Of a DNA stretch of 33,717 nt, positions 14,550 to 23,150 are shown in pieces. This stretch comes from Miniphocaeibacter sp012841535 (GTDB taxonomy: Bacteria; Bacillota; Clostridia; Tissierellales; Peptoniphilaceae). The stretch's first letter is position 1. The number at the start of each line of letters is the position of its first letter. The stretch is from NCBI RefSeq assembly GCF_049274025.1, contig NZ_JBASRV010000005.1; one strand, 5' to 3'. The notes under the pieces were generated by a model, which saw nothing but the letters and a program-made list of their open reading frames with translations, ran no database searches and was not told the DNA's origin. The position numbers and the translations under genes were made by a program.

Positions 14550-15479
14550 TTGAAAGCCTTATATTATAATGGTGAAAAATTATCCTATGTAGAAAACTAC
14601 AGTAAGCCAATAAGAAAAGAAAATGAATCTTTAATAAGAATTGAAGTAGCGGGAATTTGTAATACTGACAAAGAAATAATGAAGGGGTATAAGCCAAACT
14701 TTAAAGGAATATTAGGACATGAATTTGTAGGAGTAGTAGAAGATTCAAATGATAAATCCTTAATTGGAAAAAGAGTAGTAGGCGACATAAATAGAGGTTG
14801 TGGAAATTGTATTTACTGCACTACTAATAGGGAGAAACATTGTTTAACTCGAGAAGTTATAGGTATTGATAACCATGACGGAGTTTTTACAGAGTATTTA
14901 ACCTGGGATACAAGATTACTACATAGGATTCCAGATGACTTACCAAGTGAAAAAGCCTTGTTTACAGAACCGTTAGCAGCTGCAATTGAAATATTGGATC
15001 AGGTTCATATTAAACCAAGTACTAAGGTTGCAGTAATAGGTGATGGTAGATTATCATTTATGATTTCTCAGGTAGTTGCTCTAACAGGAGCTGATTTAAC
15101 TATAATTGGAAAACATAGTGACAAGTTAGAAAACTTTAAAACCTTTGCAAAAACTACAACTAGTACAGACGATAGCTATGAAATAGTTATAGAGGCAACA
15201 GGTAGTCCATCAGGATTTGATACAGCTAAAAAAATTACTAGAAAACAAGGGATTATAGTTGTAAAAAGCACCTACGCTGACAAAGTAAATATTGACTTAA
15301 GCTATTTTGTAGTAAATGAAATTACAATTAAAGGAAGTAGGTGTGGTCCGTTTAAACCGGCTTTATCGCTATTGGAAAAAGGATATGTAGATTTTCCTAA
15401 TATTGAATTTTTTAAGTTAGAAGAATTTGAAGAAGCCTTTAAATCAAAAGAATTTAAAATTGGATTTAGAATTAATTAA
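14550..15479 (+). CDS. Zinc-dependent medium-chain (MDR) alcohol/polyol dehydrogenase
   Basis: The start TTG 14550 directly follows the PNP stop codon, so expression is coupled. The 309-aa protein keeps the catalytic zinc set (Cys37, His57-Glu58, and Glu140 in FTEPLA) and the four structural-zinc cysteines (Cys84, 87, 90, 98). The dinucleotide loop reads VIGDGRLS, with Ser in place of the last Gly. The following strand ends GKHSDKL, without the acidic residue typical of NAD specificity, so NADP(H) is possible. It is ~30-40 residues shorter than usual. Within a nucleoside operon next to an MtnA-type isomerase it probably reduces the sugar-phosphate product or an aldehyde derived from it (inference); the substrate is unknown. 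Confidence 0.82.
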   Translation: MKALYYNGEKLSYVENYSKPIRKENESLIRIEVAGICNTDKEIMKGYKPNFKGILGHEFVGVVEDSNDKSLIGKRVVGDINRGCGNCIYCTTNREKHCLTREVIGIDNHDGVFTEYLTWDTRLLHRIPDDLPSEKALFTEPLAAAIEILDQVHIKPSTKVAVIGDGRLSFMISQVVALTGADLTIIGKHSDKLENFKTFAKTTTSTDDSYEIVIEATGSPSGFDTAKKITRKQGIIVVKSTYADKVNIDLSYFVVNEITIKGSRCGPFKPALSLLEKGYVDFPNIEFFKLEEFEEAFKSKEFKIGFRIN

Positions 15480-15488
15480 GGATGGAAT

Positions 15489-16538
15489 ATGAAACCAACA
15501 AATGTGAATTTAAATGAGAATAAATCAGCAGTTGTAATATTGGATCAAACGAAAATACCAAATGAAGAAATATATATAGAATTGAAAACAGCTAAAGAAA
15601 TGTATGATGCTATATTTGAATTAAAGGTACGAGGAGCACCAGCTATAGGTATTTGTGCCGCCTATTCAATATATATTTTAGCTAAAAACATAAAAACAGA
15701 CGATTATAATGAGTTTTTAAGAGTTTTTAAAGAGAGTAAAGAATATTTAAACTCATCAAGACCTACAGCTGTTAATCTTTCCTGGGCCTTGGAAAGAATG
15801 GAAAAAGTTGTAATTAATAATAGTAACAAACCTATTGATGAAATTGTAAATCTACTTGAAAAAGAGGCAGTTGAAATCCAAGAAGAAGATATAGAAATGT
15901 GTAGGCAAATATCGGAATTAGGCTTGTCATTACTAGAAAAAGAAGATGGAATTTTAACACATTGTAATGCAGGACCAATGGCTACATCATTATATGGAAC
16001 TGCACTAGGACCAATTCTACTCGGTCAGGAAAAAGGTTATAACTTTAGGGTTTTTGCTGATGAAACCAGACCTCTTTTACAAGGAGCAAGACTAACTTCC
16101 TATGAACTGGATAAGGCAGATGTTGATGTAACATTAATTTGCGATAATATGGCAAGTATTGTTATGAAAAATGGTTGGGTAAATGCTTGTTTAGTAGGGT
16201 GTGACAGAATAGCTGCTAATGGTGATGTAGCAAACAAAATAGGAACAAGTGGAGTTGCTATTTTAGCTAAATATTATGGAATACCATTTTATGTCCTTGG
16301 TCCAACTTCAACTTTAGACATGACCTGTAAAACAGGTAATGATATTAGAATAGAATTAAGAGATGGTAATGAAATAAAGGAAAAATTCTATGAAAAACCT
16401 ATGGCACCAAAAGAGGTTAATACATATAATCCTGCTTTTGATGTAACAGACCATAGTTTAATTACAGCTATAATTACTGAAAAAGGTATATGTAGACCAC
16501 CTTTTAAAGAGAGTCTGCTTAAAATAACAAAAAAATAG
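15489..16538 (+). CDS. mtnA: MtnA-family sugar-1-phosphate isomerase
   Basis: The 349-aa protein matches S-methyl-5-thioribose-1-phosphate isomerase along its length: VRGAPAIGICAAYS, LTHCNAGPMATSLYGTALG with catalytic Cys159, ADETRPLLQGARLTSYEL, and GCDRIAANGDVANKIGT with catalytic Asp239. These correspond to Cys160 and Asp240 of the B. subtilis enzyme. It converts a 5-substituted aldose-1-phosphate to the ketose-1-phosphate. Because the neighbouring phosphorylase looks like a standard PNP, the substrate here could be ribose-1-phosphate or 5-deoxyribose-1-phosphate as well as methylthioribose-1-phosphate. No MtnK, MtnB, MtnW or aldolase gene is in the operon. An AAGGATGG ribosome site precedes ATG. 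Confidence 0.9.
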   Translation: MKPTNVNLNENKSAVVILDQTKIPNEEIYIELKTAKEMYDAIFELKVRGAPAIGICAAYSIYILAKNIKTDDYNEFLRVFKESKEYLNSSRPTAVNLSWALERMEKVVINNSNKPIDEIVNLLEKEAVEIQEEDIEMCRQISELGLSLLEKEDGILTHCNAGPMATSLYGTALGPILLGQEKGYNFRVFADETRPLLQGARLTSYELDKADVDVTLICDNMASIVMKNGWVNACLVGCDRIAANGDVANKIGTSGVAILAKYYGIPFYVLGPTSTLDMTCKTGNDIRIELRDGNEIKEKFYEKPMAPKEVNTYNPAFDVTDHSLITAIITEKGICRPPFKESLLKITKK

Positions 16539-16547
16539 GAGGAAATA

Positions 16548-17711
16548 ATGAAGAAAAAAAATGTAATTTTAGTTGCCATGTTACTTGTAGCTTCCATGTT
16601 ACTTGTAGCTTGTGGCGGTGGAAAAGATAATTCAAAAAATGGTACTGATGGAGTAGTTGATAAAGGTGATGCATTAAATATAGCTATAGTTTCCAGTCCA
16701 TCTGGTGTGGATGATGGTTCCTTTAACCAAGATAACTACGAAGGAATTTTAGCATTTATTGAAAATCATCCTGACGCAAAAGTGACTCCAGTTCAAGAAA
16801 CTACGGGAGATGTAGCAGCATCGGTAAAGCAAGTAGCGGATATAGTAGCAGATTATGATGTTATTGTAGCCTGTGGTTTTCAGTTTGCGGGTATTGGTCC
16901 AATAGCAGAGGAAAATCCAGACACTAAATTTATTCTTGTAGATTCATATCCAAATGATGGAGCACCAAAGGATGCTAAGGAAATGACTTTAGATAATGTT
17001 TATGCAATGCAATTTGCTGAACAAGAAAGTGGTTTCTATGCTGGAGTAGCAGCAGCTTTAGAAACAAAATCAGGGAAAGTAGCAGTTGTAAACGGTATAG
17101 CATACCCTTCAAATGTTAACTACCAATTTGGATTTGAAGCAGGAGTTAATTATGCAGTAAAACATTTAAATGCTAAAGCTGAGATTGTAGAATTACCTTC
17201 CTATGCTGGAGAAGATGTTATGAAAAACAATGTTGGAGGTAATTATATAGGAACTTTCAATGACGAAGCTACAGGGAAAGTAGTAGGTAATGCATTAATT
17301 GACCAAGGAGTAGACATTATGTTTGTAGCAGCAGGAAATTCTGGAAATGGAGTATTTACTGCAGCTAAAGAAGCTGATGACATAAAAGTAATTGGCTGTG
17401 ATGTTGATCAATTTGATGATGGTAAAAGTGGTGATAAAAATATAGTTATTACGTCAGGACTAAAAATAATGGGAATGAATGTTGAAAAACAATTAGAAAA
17501 TATAGCAGCTGGCAAATTTAAAGGTGAAAATGCATTATTAAAAGCTGATACAGATTCAACAGGCTATGTTAAAGAAGAAGGTAGACACCAATTATCTGAA
17601 ACTACATTAGCTGAATTAGAAAAAGTATATACTGCAGTTAAAGAAGGTAAAATAGTACCACCTTCAAACTTTAGTGAAACTACACCTGAAAATTTTGAAG
17701 GACTTGAGTAA
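16548..17711 (+). CDS. BMP-family nucleoside-binding lipoprotein
   Basis: The 387-aa precursor has a type II signal peptide ending LLVAC (Cys22) and a Gly/Lys/Asn linker. The BMP (PF02608-type) domain follows: SSPSGVDDGSFNQDNYEGI, VACGFQFAGIGPIAEENPDTKFILVDS, AEQESGFYAGVAAAL, and VAAGNSGNGVFTAAKEADDIKVIGCDVDQ. BMP receptors serve nucleoside importers with the ATPase and permeases that follow. The signal-peptide core contains an exact 18-bp tandem duplication (16576-16593 and 16594-16611) that repeats the hydrophobic hexapeptide MLLVAS/C. AGGAGG is the ribosome site. The stop codon lies inside the left arm of an 18-bp hairpin. Confidence 0.92.
   Translation: MKKKNVILVAMLLVASMLLVACGGGKDNSKNGTDGVVDKGDALNIAIVSSPSGVDDGSFNQDNYEGILAFIENHPDAKVTPVQETTGDVAASVKQVADIVADYDVIVACGFQFAGIGPIAEENPDTKFILVDSYPNDGAPKDAKEMTLDNVYAMQFAEQESGFYAGVAAALETKSGKVAVVNGIAYPSNVNYQFGFEAGVNYAVKHLNAKAEIVELPSYAGEDVMKNNVGGNYIGTFNDEATGKVVGNALIDQGVDIMFVAAGNSGNGVFTAAKEADDIKVIGCDVDQFDDGKSGDKNIVITSGLKIMGMNVEKQLENIAAGKFKGENALLKADTDSTGYVKEEGRHQLSETTLAELEKVYTAVKEGKIVPPSNFSETTPENFEGLE
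16576..16611 (+). repeat. Exact 18-bp tandem duplication inside the lipoprotein signal peptide
   Basis: CCATGTTACTTGTAGCTT occurs twice in succession (16576-16593, 16594-16611). It is in frame and adds six residues to the hydrophobic core. Confidence 0.95.
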
Positions 17712-17746
17712 AATTAAGACTGCTTTTAGCAGTCTTAATTTTACTC
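17706..17746 (+). terminator. Perfect 18-bp hairpin between receptor and ATPase genes
   Basis: Bases 17706-17723 are exactly complementary to 17729-17746, loop TTTTA. The left arm includes the receptor stop codon. The distal strand contains TTTT, but no long T run follows, so it more likely acts as a partial terminator or as a 3' stabiliser, keeping receptor levels above those of the ATPase and permeases. Confidence 0.7.
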
Positions 17747-17759
17747 TTCAGGAGGGATT

Positions 17760-19292
17760 ATGTCAGAATATATTGTTGAAATGAAAAATATAACAAAAAA
17801 ATTTCCAGGAATTGTTGCAAATGACAATGTTACTATTCAAGTTAAAAAAGGTGAAATTTATGCAATACTTGGAGAAAATGGTGCTGGGAAATCCACTTTA
17901 ATGAGTATGCTCTTTGGTATGTATGAGCCAGATAGTGGAGAAATTTACATAAATGGGAAAAAGGAAGAAATAAAATCTCCTAATCATGCAACGGATTTAA
18001 ATATAGGAATGGTACATCAGCATTTTAAATTAGTTTCAAACTATACAGTGGCGGAAAATATTGTTATGGGTATTGAGCCTAAAAAAAGAGTCTTAGGTTT
18101 TTTACCTTATGTAGATATGAAAACTGCCAATGAAAAAGTTAGAAAAATTTCTACAGAATATGGCTTAGAGGTAGATCCTAAGAAAAAAATAGAGGATTTA
18201 AATGTTTCTATTCAACAAAGGGTAGAAATACTAAAAATGCTTTATAGGGAGTCGGAAATACTGATTTTTGATGAACCAACGGCAGTACTAACGCCACAGG
18301 AAATAGAATATCTGTTAAAAATAATAGTAAATCTTAAAAATAGTGGAAAGACTATACTTTTAATCACCCATAAATTAGAGGAAATAAAAAAGGTTGCAGA
18401 TAGATGTGCTATTTTAAGACGTGGGAAATTAGTAGATGTAGTAAATACAAATGAAGTTACTACAAAGGATATGTCAAATTTAATGGTTGGAAGGGATATA
18501 GAGACTACTTTAGAAAAGAAAGAGGCTAGTTTTAAAGATACAGTACTAGAAGTTGAAAATTTAAATGTAAAAAATAGTGAAAAAATTAAAGTTGTAAAAG
18601 ATGTTTCCTTTAATGTTCATGGTGGAGAAATAATGGCAATAGCAGGAGTTTCAGGTAATGGACAAATAGAACTTGCAGATGCTATAGCAGGCATGTTAGA
18701 AGTTGAGTCGGGTACAATAAAACTTAATGGGAAGGATATTACAAATTTATCTATAAGAGAGAGAAATGTAGAAGGAATAGCTTATATACCGGAAGATAGA
18801 CAAAATGTTGGTTTAATTATGAATTTTAATTTAAATTATAACCTATCTTCTAAAAATTACTATAAAAAAGAATTTTCTAAAAATGGAGTATTAAATTATC
18901 AAAAGTTTAAAGAATATGGAAAAAAACTAATAGAAAAATATGATATTAGAAGTAGTCAAGGTGGAAATACAATAGTACGTTCAATGAGTGGTGGAAACCA
19001 ACAAAAGGTAATTATTGGTAGAGAAATTGAACAGGATACTCCATTATTAATTTTCGTTCAACCAACAAGAGGGTTAGACGTTGGTGCAGTTTCCAACATT
19101 CATAAATATATTATAGAAGAAAGAGATAGGGGAAAAGCTATTTTATTAATTTCTTTAGAATTAGAAGAGGTTATGAACTTAGCAGATACTATTGGAGTTA
19201 TATATAATGGTGAGCTACTTAAGGTAGAAGATGCTAGTAAAATGACCAGTACAGAAGTAGGAGCGTATATGATGGGAGTGAAGAAAAGTTGA
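17760..19292 (+). CDS. Nucleoside ABC transporter ATP-binding protein (two ABC domains)
   Basis: The 510-aa protein has two fused ABC domains. The first has Walker A GENGAGKST (~residue 38) and Walker B ILIFDEPTAVLTP, with a weak signature NVSIQQRVEI. The second has a degenerate Walker A GVSGNGQIEL, signature SMSGGNQQKV and Walker B LLIFVQPTRGLDVGA. This asymmetry is normal for ATPases of the ribose/BMP-nucleoside importers (RbsA/NupA type). GGAGGG precedes ATG 17760. It pairs with the two permeases 19289 and 20424 and the BMP receptor. The stop overlaps the next start by 4 bp. Confidence 0.93.
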   Translation: MSEYIVEMKNITKKFPGIVANDNVTIQVKKGEIYAILGENGAGKSTLMSMLFGMYEPDSGEIYINGKKEEIKSPNHATDLNIGMVHQHFKLVSNYTVAENIVMGIEPKKRVLGFLPYVDMKTANEKVRKISTEYGLEVDPKKKIEDLNVSIQQRVEILKMLYRESEILIFDEPTAVLTPQEIEYLLKIIVNLKNSGKTILLITHKLEEIKKVADRCAILRRGKLVDVVNTNEVTTKDMSNLMVGRDIETTLEKKEASFKDTVLEVENLNVKNSEKIKVVKDVSFNVHGGEIMAIAGVSGNGQIELADAIAGMLEVESGTIKLNGKDITNLSIRERNVEGIAYIPEDRQNVGLIMNFNLNYNLSSKNYYKKEFSKNGVLNYQKFKEYGKKLIEKYDIRSSQGGNTIVRSMSGGNQQKVIIGREIEQDTPLLIFVQPTRGLDVGAVSNIHKYIIEERDRGKAILLISLELEEVMNLADTIGVIYNGELLKVEDASKMTSTEVGAYMMGVKKS

Positions 19293-20431
19293 AGGCATTA
19301 AGAAGGTTCTTTTTAAAAATTTTTGGAGATGAAAAAAGACAAGCTATTACTATTCCCATATTTTCTATTTTCCTAAGCTTAATTGCTGGTTCTATTATAC
19401 TTACAATTTTAGGAAAAAATCCTTTTTCGGCCCTATATAATTTATTACAGGGTTCCGGATTGGCACCAAAGCTAAGATATGCTGGAAGCAAAGGGATGAT
19501 AACGGATTTTATGAGTTTCTTAAATTCTCTAACACCAATGATATTTGGAGCTTTAGCAGTGGCTGTAGCTTTAAAAGGTGGCCTATTTAATATAGGAGTT
19601 TCTGGACAAATGCTTACAGCAGGTTTTGTCGCAACGATAATTGTTGGTTATTCAGGACTTAATGCTTATATAGCCAAACCTTTGGTAATCTTAATAGGAA
19701 TTGTTGTGGGAGGTCTTGTAGGAGGTTTAATCGGATTTTTGAAATATAAATTCAATATTAATGAAGTTGTTGCCTCTATTATGATTAACTATATAGTCCA
19801 ATATATAACTAGCTTTTTTATTTATACAAGATATATAGATCCAGTTTCAAGGCAATCTATTGCTGTTTTAAGTGAATCGAGATTAACTTTAATGAATACT
19901 CAGATAGGGAATTATAAAATGGACATACCACTGGGAATAATACTAGCTATTATTGTTGTTTTTATAATAAAATTTTTAATTGATAAAACAAACTTAGGAT
20001 TTGAAATTAAGGCAGTTGGCTCTAGTAGAAGTGGAGCTAAATATATAGGAATTCCAGTTGGCACAAGAATAGTAACTGTAATGGTGATTTCGGGAGCTTT
20101 AGCAGGACTTGCCGGTGTTACATATTATTTAGGCTACTTTGGTTCGATTCAGCCAAAAGTACTCCCAAGTCTTGGATTTGATGCTATAGCAGTAGCATTA
20201 CTAGGAAATAGTAATCCGATAGGGATAATTTTTTCTTCATTTGTAATTAATATTATAAGCGAAGGAAGTGCCTATATGAGTTCGCAAGCGGGAATAGAAC
20301 AGGAAATATCTTCTGTTATTACAGGTATTATACTATTATTTAGTGCTTGTGGAGCATATATAAAATATCGTTTATCAAAATCTAAAGATAAGGACGAAGA
20401 AGAAAAAAAGGAGGTAAAGAATAATGGATAA
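19289..20431 (+). CDS. Nucleoside ABC transporter permease 1
   Basis: The start is TTG 19289, overlapping the ATPase stop by 4 bp, with GGGAGTGAAG upstream. The 380-aa membrane protein belongs to the branched-chain/ribose permease superfamily (NupB/YufP type): ALAVAVALKGGLFNIGVSGQMLTAGF early, INEVVASIMINYIVQYI, and the coupling region FEIKAVGSSRSGAKYIGIPVGTRIVTVMVISGALAGLAGVTYYLG. It has about nine hydrophobic segments and a strongly charged Lys/Glu tail. It forms a heterodimer with the next permease. Confidence 0.92.
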   Translation: MKALRRFFLKIFGDEKRQAITIPIFSIFLSLIAGSIILTILGKNPFSALYNLLQGSGLAPKLRYAGSKGMITDFMSFLNSLTPMIFGALAVAVALKGGLFNIGVSGQMLTAGFVATIIVGYSGLNAYIAKPLVILIGIVVGGLVGGLIGFLKYKFNINEVVASIMINYIVQYITSFFIYTRYIDPVSRQSIAVLSESRLTLMNTQIGNYKMDIPLGIILAIIVVFIIKFLIDKTNLGFEIKAVGSSRSGAKYIGIPVGTRIVTVMVISGALAGLAGVTYYLGYFGSIQPKVLPSLGFDAIAVALLGNSNPIGIIFSSFVINIISEGSAYMSSQAGIEQEISSVITGIILLFSACGAYIKYRLSKSKDKDEEEKKEVKNNG

Positions 20432-21383
20432 AATTATTATAGATGGTTTATCATTTGCTTTACCACTTTTTATTATGGCGATAGGTGGAATATATAGTGA
20501 GAGAAGTGGAATAACAAACTTAGCCTTAGAAGGATTACAAGGCTTTGGTGCTTTTGGTGGTGCCTTAGTTGCAGTATATATAACAAGAAATATGGGCATA
20601 AGTGATAATACAGCCTATTATATTGCAATACTTGTAGCCATATTAACAGGTATGATTTATTCCATGCTACATGCCTCATTATGTATAAAGTTCAAGGCAA
20701 ACCAGGTAATTTCAGGAGTGGTAATAAATATTTTAGCAATGGCATTAACATCGTTTTTAACAAAACTAATAAATAAAACTGTCTTTAATACTCCATCAGA
20801 TAAATTTGTATTAGCTGTTTCCGATAGAATTACAATACCTGTACTTTCAAAAATTCCTATACTTGGAGCAGTTTTTACTAAGATTTATCCCTTCGAAATA
20901 ATTATTATTGCAGTTGCTATAATCTCCTGGTATATTTTATATAAAACAAGTTTTGGCTTACATTTAAGAGCAGCTGGAGAAAATCCAAATTCAGTTGATG
21001 CGGCTGGAATAAATGTAAATAGAACAAGATTTATAGCGGTTTTATTTTCAGGAGCCTTATCAGGATTAGCTGGAATAAGTTTTGCATATTCAATTTCTGC
21101 TAATTTCTCTGGAAATATTTATGTAGGTTATGGTTATTTATCAATAGCCGCTTTAATATTTGGAAACTGGAAAATAATTCCAACCTTAGGAGCCTGTTTA
21201 CTATTTGGATTTGCTAAATCCACAGGTTATGAAATAATACAACTTCTTAAATTGCCAAGCTCTTATTCAGATTTAATAATGATATTACCTTATGTAGTAA
21301 CATTGTTATTATTGGTTTTCTTCTCAAAACACAATAGGGCACCGGCAGCACTAGGTGAAATTTACGATAAAGGAAAAAGATAA
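20424..21383 (+). CDS. Nucleoside ABC transporter permease 2
   Basis: The 319-aa membrane protein of the same superfamily (NupC/YufQ type) shows IGGIYSERSGITNLALEGLQGFGAFGGALVAV, FKANQVISGVVINILAMALTSFLTK, and the coupling block LHLRAAGENPNSVDAAGINVNRTRFIAVLFSGALSGLAGISF. ATG 20424 follows AAGGAGG and overlaps the first permease gene by 8 bp. Its stop shares a base with the start of the deaminase gene, so all are cotranslated. Confidence 0.92.
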   Translation: MDKIIIDGLSFALPLFIMAIGGIYSERSGITNLALEGLQGFGAFGGALVAVYITRNMGISDNTAYYIAILVAILTGMIYSMLHASLCIKFKANQVISGVVINILAMALTSFLTKLINKTVFNTPSDKFVLAVSDRITIPVLSKIPILGAVFTKIYPFEIIIIAVAIISWYILYKTSFGLHLRAAGENPNSVDAAGINVNRTRFIAVLFSGALSGLAGISFAYSISANFSGNIYVGYGYLSIAALIFGNWKIIPTLGACLLFGFAKSTGYEIIQLLKLPSSYSDLIMILPYVVTLLLLVFFSKHNRAPAALGEIYDKGKR

Positions 21384-22660
21384 TGAATATACGTTTTTAC
21401 AATGGAAAAATTCTTACAATGAAAGACAATATGGAAATATTAGAAGAAGAACTTTGGGTTGTAGGAAATAAAATTGAATATATAGGAGATAAAAAAGAAA
21501 GTAATATTAAATGGAACAGGGAAATAGACTTAAAGGGTAATTTAGTATTACCAGGCTTTAAAAATGCTCATACCCATTCAGCAATGACCTTTTTAAGGTC
21601 AAGAGCTGACGACTTGCCTTTACAAGAATGGTTAAACAACCAAGTATTTCCTAGAGAAGCACAGTTACTACCGGAGGATATTTATTGGCTGTCTAGACTA
21701 GCAATATTAGAATATTTATCCAGTGGGATAACAGCTAATTTCGACATGTATTTTCATCCAAGGGAAATAGCAAAAGCAAGTTATGACAGTGGTTTTAGAA
21801 CAGTAATAGTTGGAGCCTTAAATGACTTTACTCAAAGTGTCGAAGAAATAGAGGAGTATTACTTAGAATTAAATAATAATGAAAAATATAATAATCTCAT
21901 ATCATATAAATTAGGATTTCATGCAGAATATACAACAAGTGAAAATCTTTTAAAAGGATTAGTAGAATTATCCCAAAAATATAAAGCACCAGTTTGGACT
22001 CATAATTCCGAAACCTTAAGGGAAGTAAATGATTGTATTACTAGAAAAGGAATGACTCCAACAGCTTATTTAAATTCATTAGGAATATATGATAATGGAG
22101 GAGGAGGTTACCATTGTGTATATTTAAATGAAGAAGATAAAAAAATATTTAAAGAAAAGAAATTAACAATTGTAACAAATCCTTCCTCAAATATAAAACT
22201 AGCTAGTGGAATAGCTAGAATTGATGAATTTTTAGATATGGAGATTCCAGTTGCAATTGGAACCGATGGGCCTGCTTCAAATAATGCCCTAGATATGTTT
22301 AGGGAAATGTTTTTGGTGTCGGGTTTAACAAAAGTTAAAGTCCAAGATGCTTCAGTTGTAGATGGAAATGATGTATTAAAAATGGCAACAAGTAATGGTG
22401 CCTTAGCAATGGGCTTAAATAATTGTGATATATTAGAAAAAGGGAAATATGCAGATTTAACAGTTATTGATTTAAATAGACCTAATATGCAGCCTATAAA
22501 CAACATAAGTAAAAATATTGTTTATAGTGGTAGTAAGGAAAATATAAAACTTACAATGATAAATGGTAAAATCCTCTATGAAAATGGTGAATTTAATGTA
22601 GGTATAGAAGTAGAAAAAATTTATGAAAAGGCAAATGAAATTACAAAAAGAATAAAGTAA
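21383..22660 (+). CDS. mtaD: Amidohydrolase, methylthioadenosine/S-adenosylhomocysteine (adenosine-type) deaminase
   Basis: The 425-aa protein is an amidohydrolase-superfamily deaminase of the MtaD/TrzA/SsnA group. Metal ligands are visible: NAHTHSAM (His63, His65), HAEYT (His180), GGYHCVYL (His244) and GTDGPASNNALDMFREM (Asp295); VWTHNSET (His207, Glu210) provides the proton-shuttle region. The GTDG-ASNN-LDMF pattern is typical of enzymes that deaminate 5'-methylthioadenosine, S-adenosylhomocysteine, 5'-deoxyadenosine or adenosine at C6. The product would be an inosine derivative, which suits the 6-oxopurine-type PNP at the start of the operon. It is the last gene of the operon. Confidence 0.85.
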   Translation: MNIRFYNGKILTMKDNMEILEEELWVVGNKIEYIGDKKESNIKWNREIDLKGNLVLPGFKNAHTHSAMTFLRSRADDLPLQEWLNNQVFPREAQLLPEDIYWLSRLAILEYLSSGITANFDMYFHPREIAKASYDSGFRTVIVGALNDFTQSVEEIEEYYLELNNNEKYNNLISYKLGFHAEYTTSENLLKGLVELSQKYKAPVWTHNSETLREVNDCITRKGMTPTAYLNSLGIYDNGGGGYHCVYLNEEDKKIFKEKKLTIVTNPSSNIKLASGIARIDEFLDMEIPVAIGTDGPASNNALDMFREMFLVSGLTKVKVQDASVVDGNDVLKMATSNGALAMGLNNCDILEKGKYADLTVIDLNRPNMQPINNISKNIVYSGSKENIKLTMINGKILYENGEFNVGIEVEKIYEKANEITKRIK

Positions 22661-22667
22661 TATAGTA

Positions 22668-22697
22668 ACCCTTAAATCCTTGCGAGGATTTAGGGGT
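22668..22697 (+). terminator. Hairpin after the nucleoside operon
   Basis: ACCCTTAAATCC (22668-22679) pairs with GGATTTAGGGGT (22686-22697), 12 bp with one G-U and a 6-nt loop. No T run follows, so termination may be weak; the call rests on position after the last gene. Confidence 0.55.
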
Positions 22698-22748
22698 GAA
22701 AATTCATATAAGGAATTAATGGAAAATATAAAAAAATTAAGAAAAGTA

Positions 22749-22777
22749 TTGTTAAAAATTGATTTCTAAGGTATAAT
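22749..22777 (+). promoter_or_regulatory. Promoter of structured RNA copy 1
   Basis: TTGTTA (22749-22754), a 17-nt spacer and TATAAT (22772-22777). The predicted start near 22783 coincides with the first base of the 5' hairpin. Confidence 0.75.
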
Positions 22778-22782
22778 ATACA

Positions 22783-23150
22783 TAGCAAGAGAGATACTTG
22801 CTAATGATTTTAAATCTGAACCAACTAAAATTGATTTGTTTTAAAGATTTTAGTTGAGGGAATGATAAAGAAGGACAGTTAATCTATTTTAAATAGCATA
22901 GTCCAATGTAAATGATTTAATTTAATTATTGAAAACTAAGAAATGACAATTGAATATAAGATAATTTGATTTAAAAATTAAAGAACAAAATTAAGAAAGT
23001 TTTAAACATTAGTAGTACCGAAAAAATATAAATAGAAGGGTATGATAGACTAGGTGATAGAACCAAAAATGAACTGTTGGTTCAGATTTGAAATCAAATA
23101 ATAGGAGTAGGTTATTAAAGATTATAATAATACTACTCCTATTTTATTTG
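22783..23150 (+). ncRNA. Large structured non-coding RNA, copy 1 (unidentified family)
   Basis: There is no coding frame of note. Order of elements: a 5' hairpin TAGCAAG (22783-22789) with CTTGCTA (22797-22803). Then a 21-bp long-range closing helix, 22805-22825 with 23076-23096, broken only by one U-G pair and enclosing ~250 nt. Inside this, TAAAAT (22826-22831) pairs with ATTTTA (22847-22852), and GGAC (22873) pairs with GTCC (22901). Last comes a terminator stem AATAGGAGTAG (23100-23110) with 23133-23143 followed by ATTTTATTT. A promoter fits the 5' end exactly. GAACCAA (23060-23066) can pair with TTGGTTC (23077-23083), competing with the closing helix. A second copy lies 370 nt downstream. 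The overall plan recalls large ornate bacterial RNAs, but I cannot assign it to one. Confidence 0.75.
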
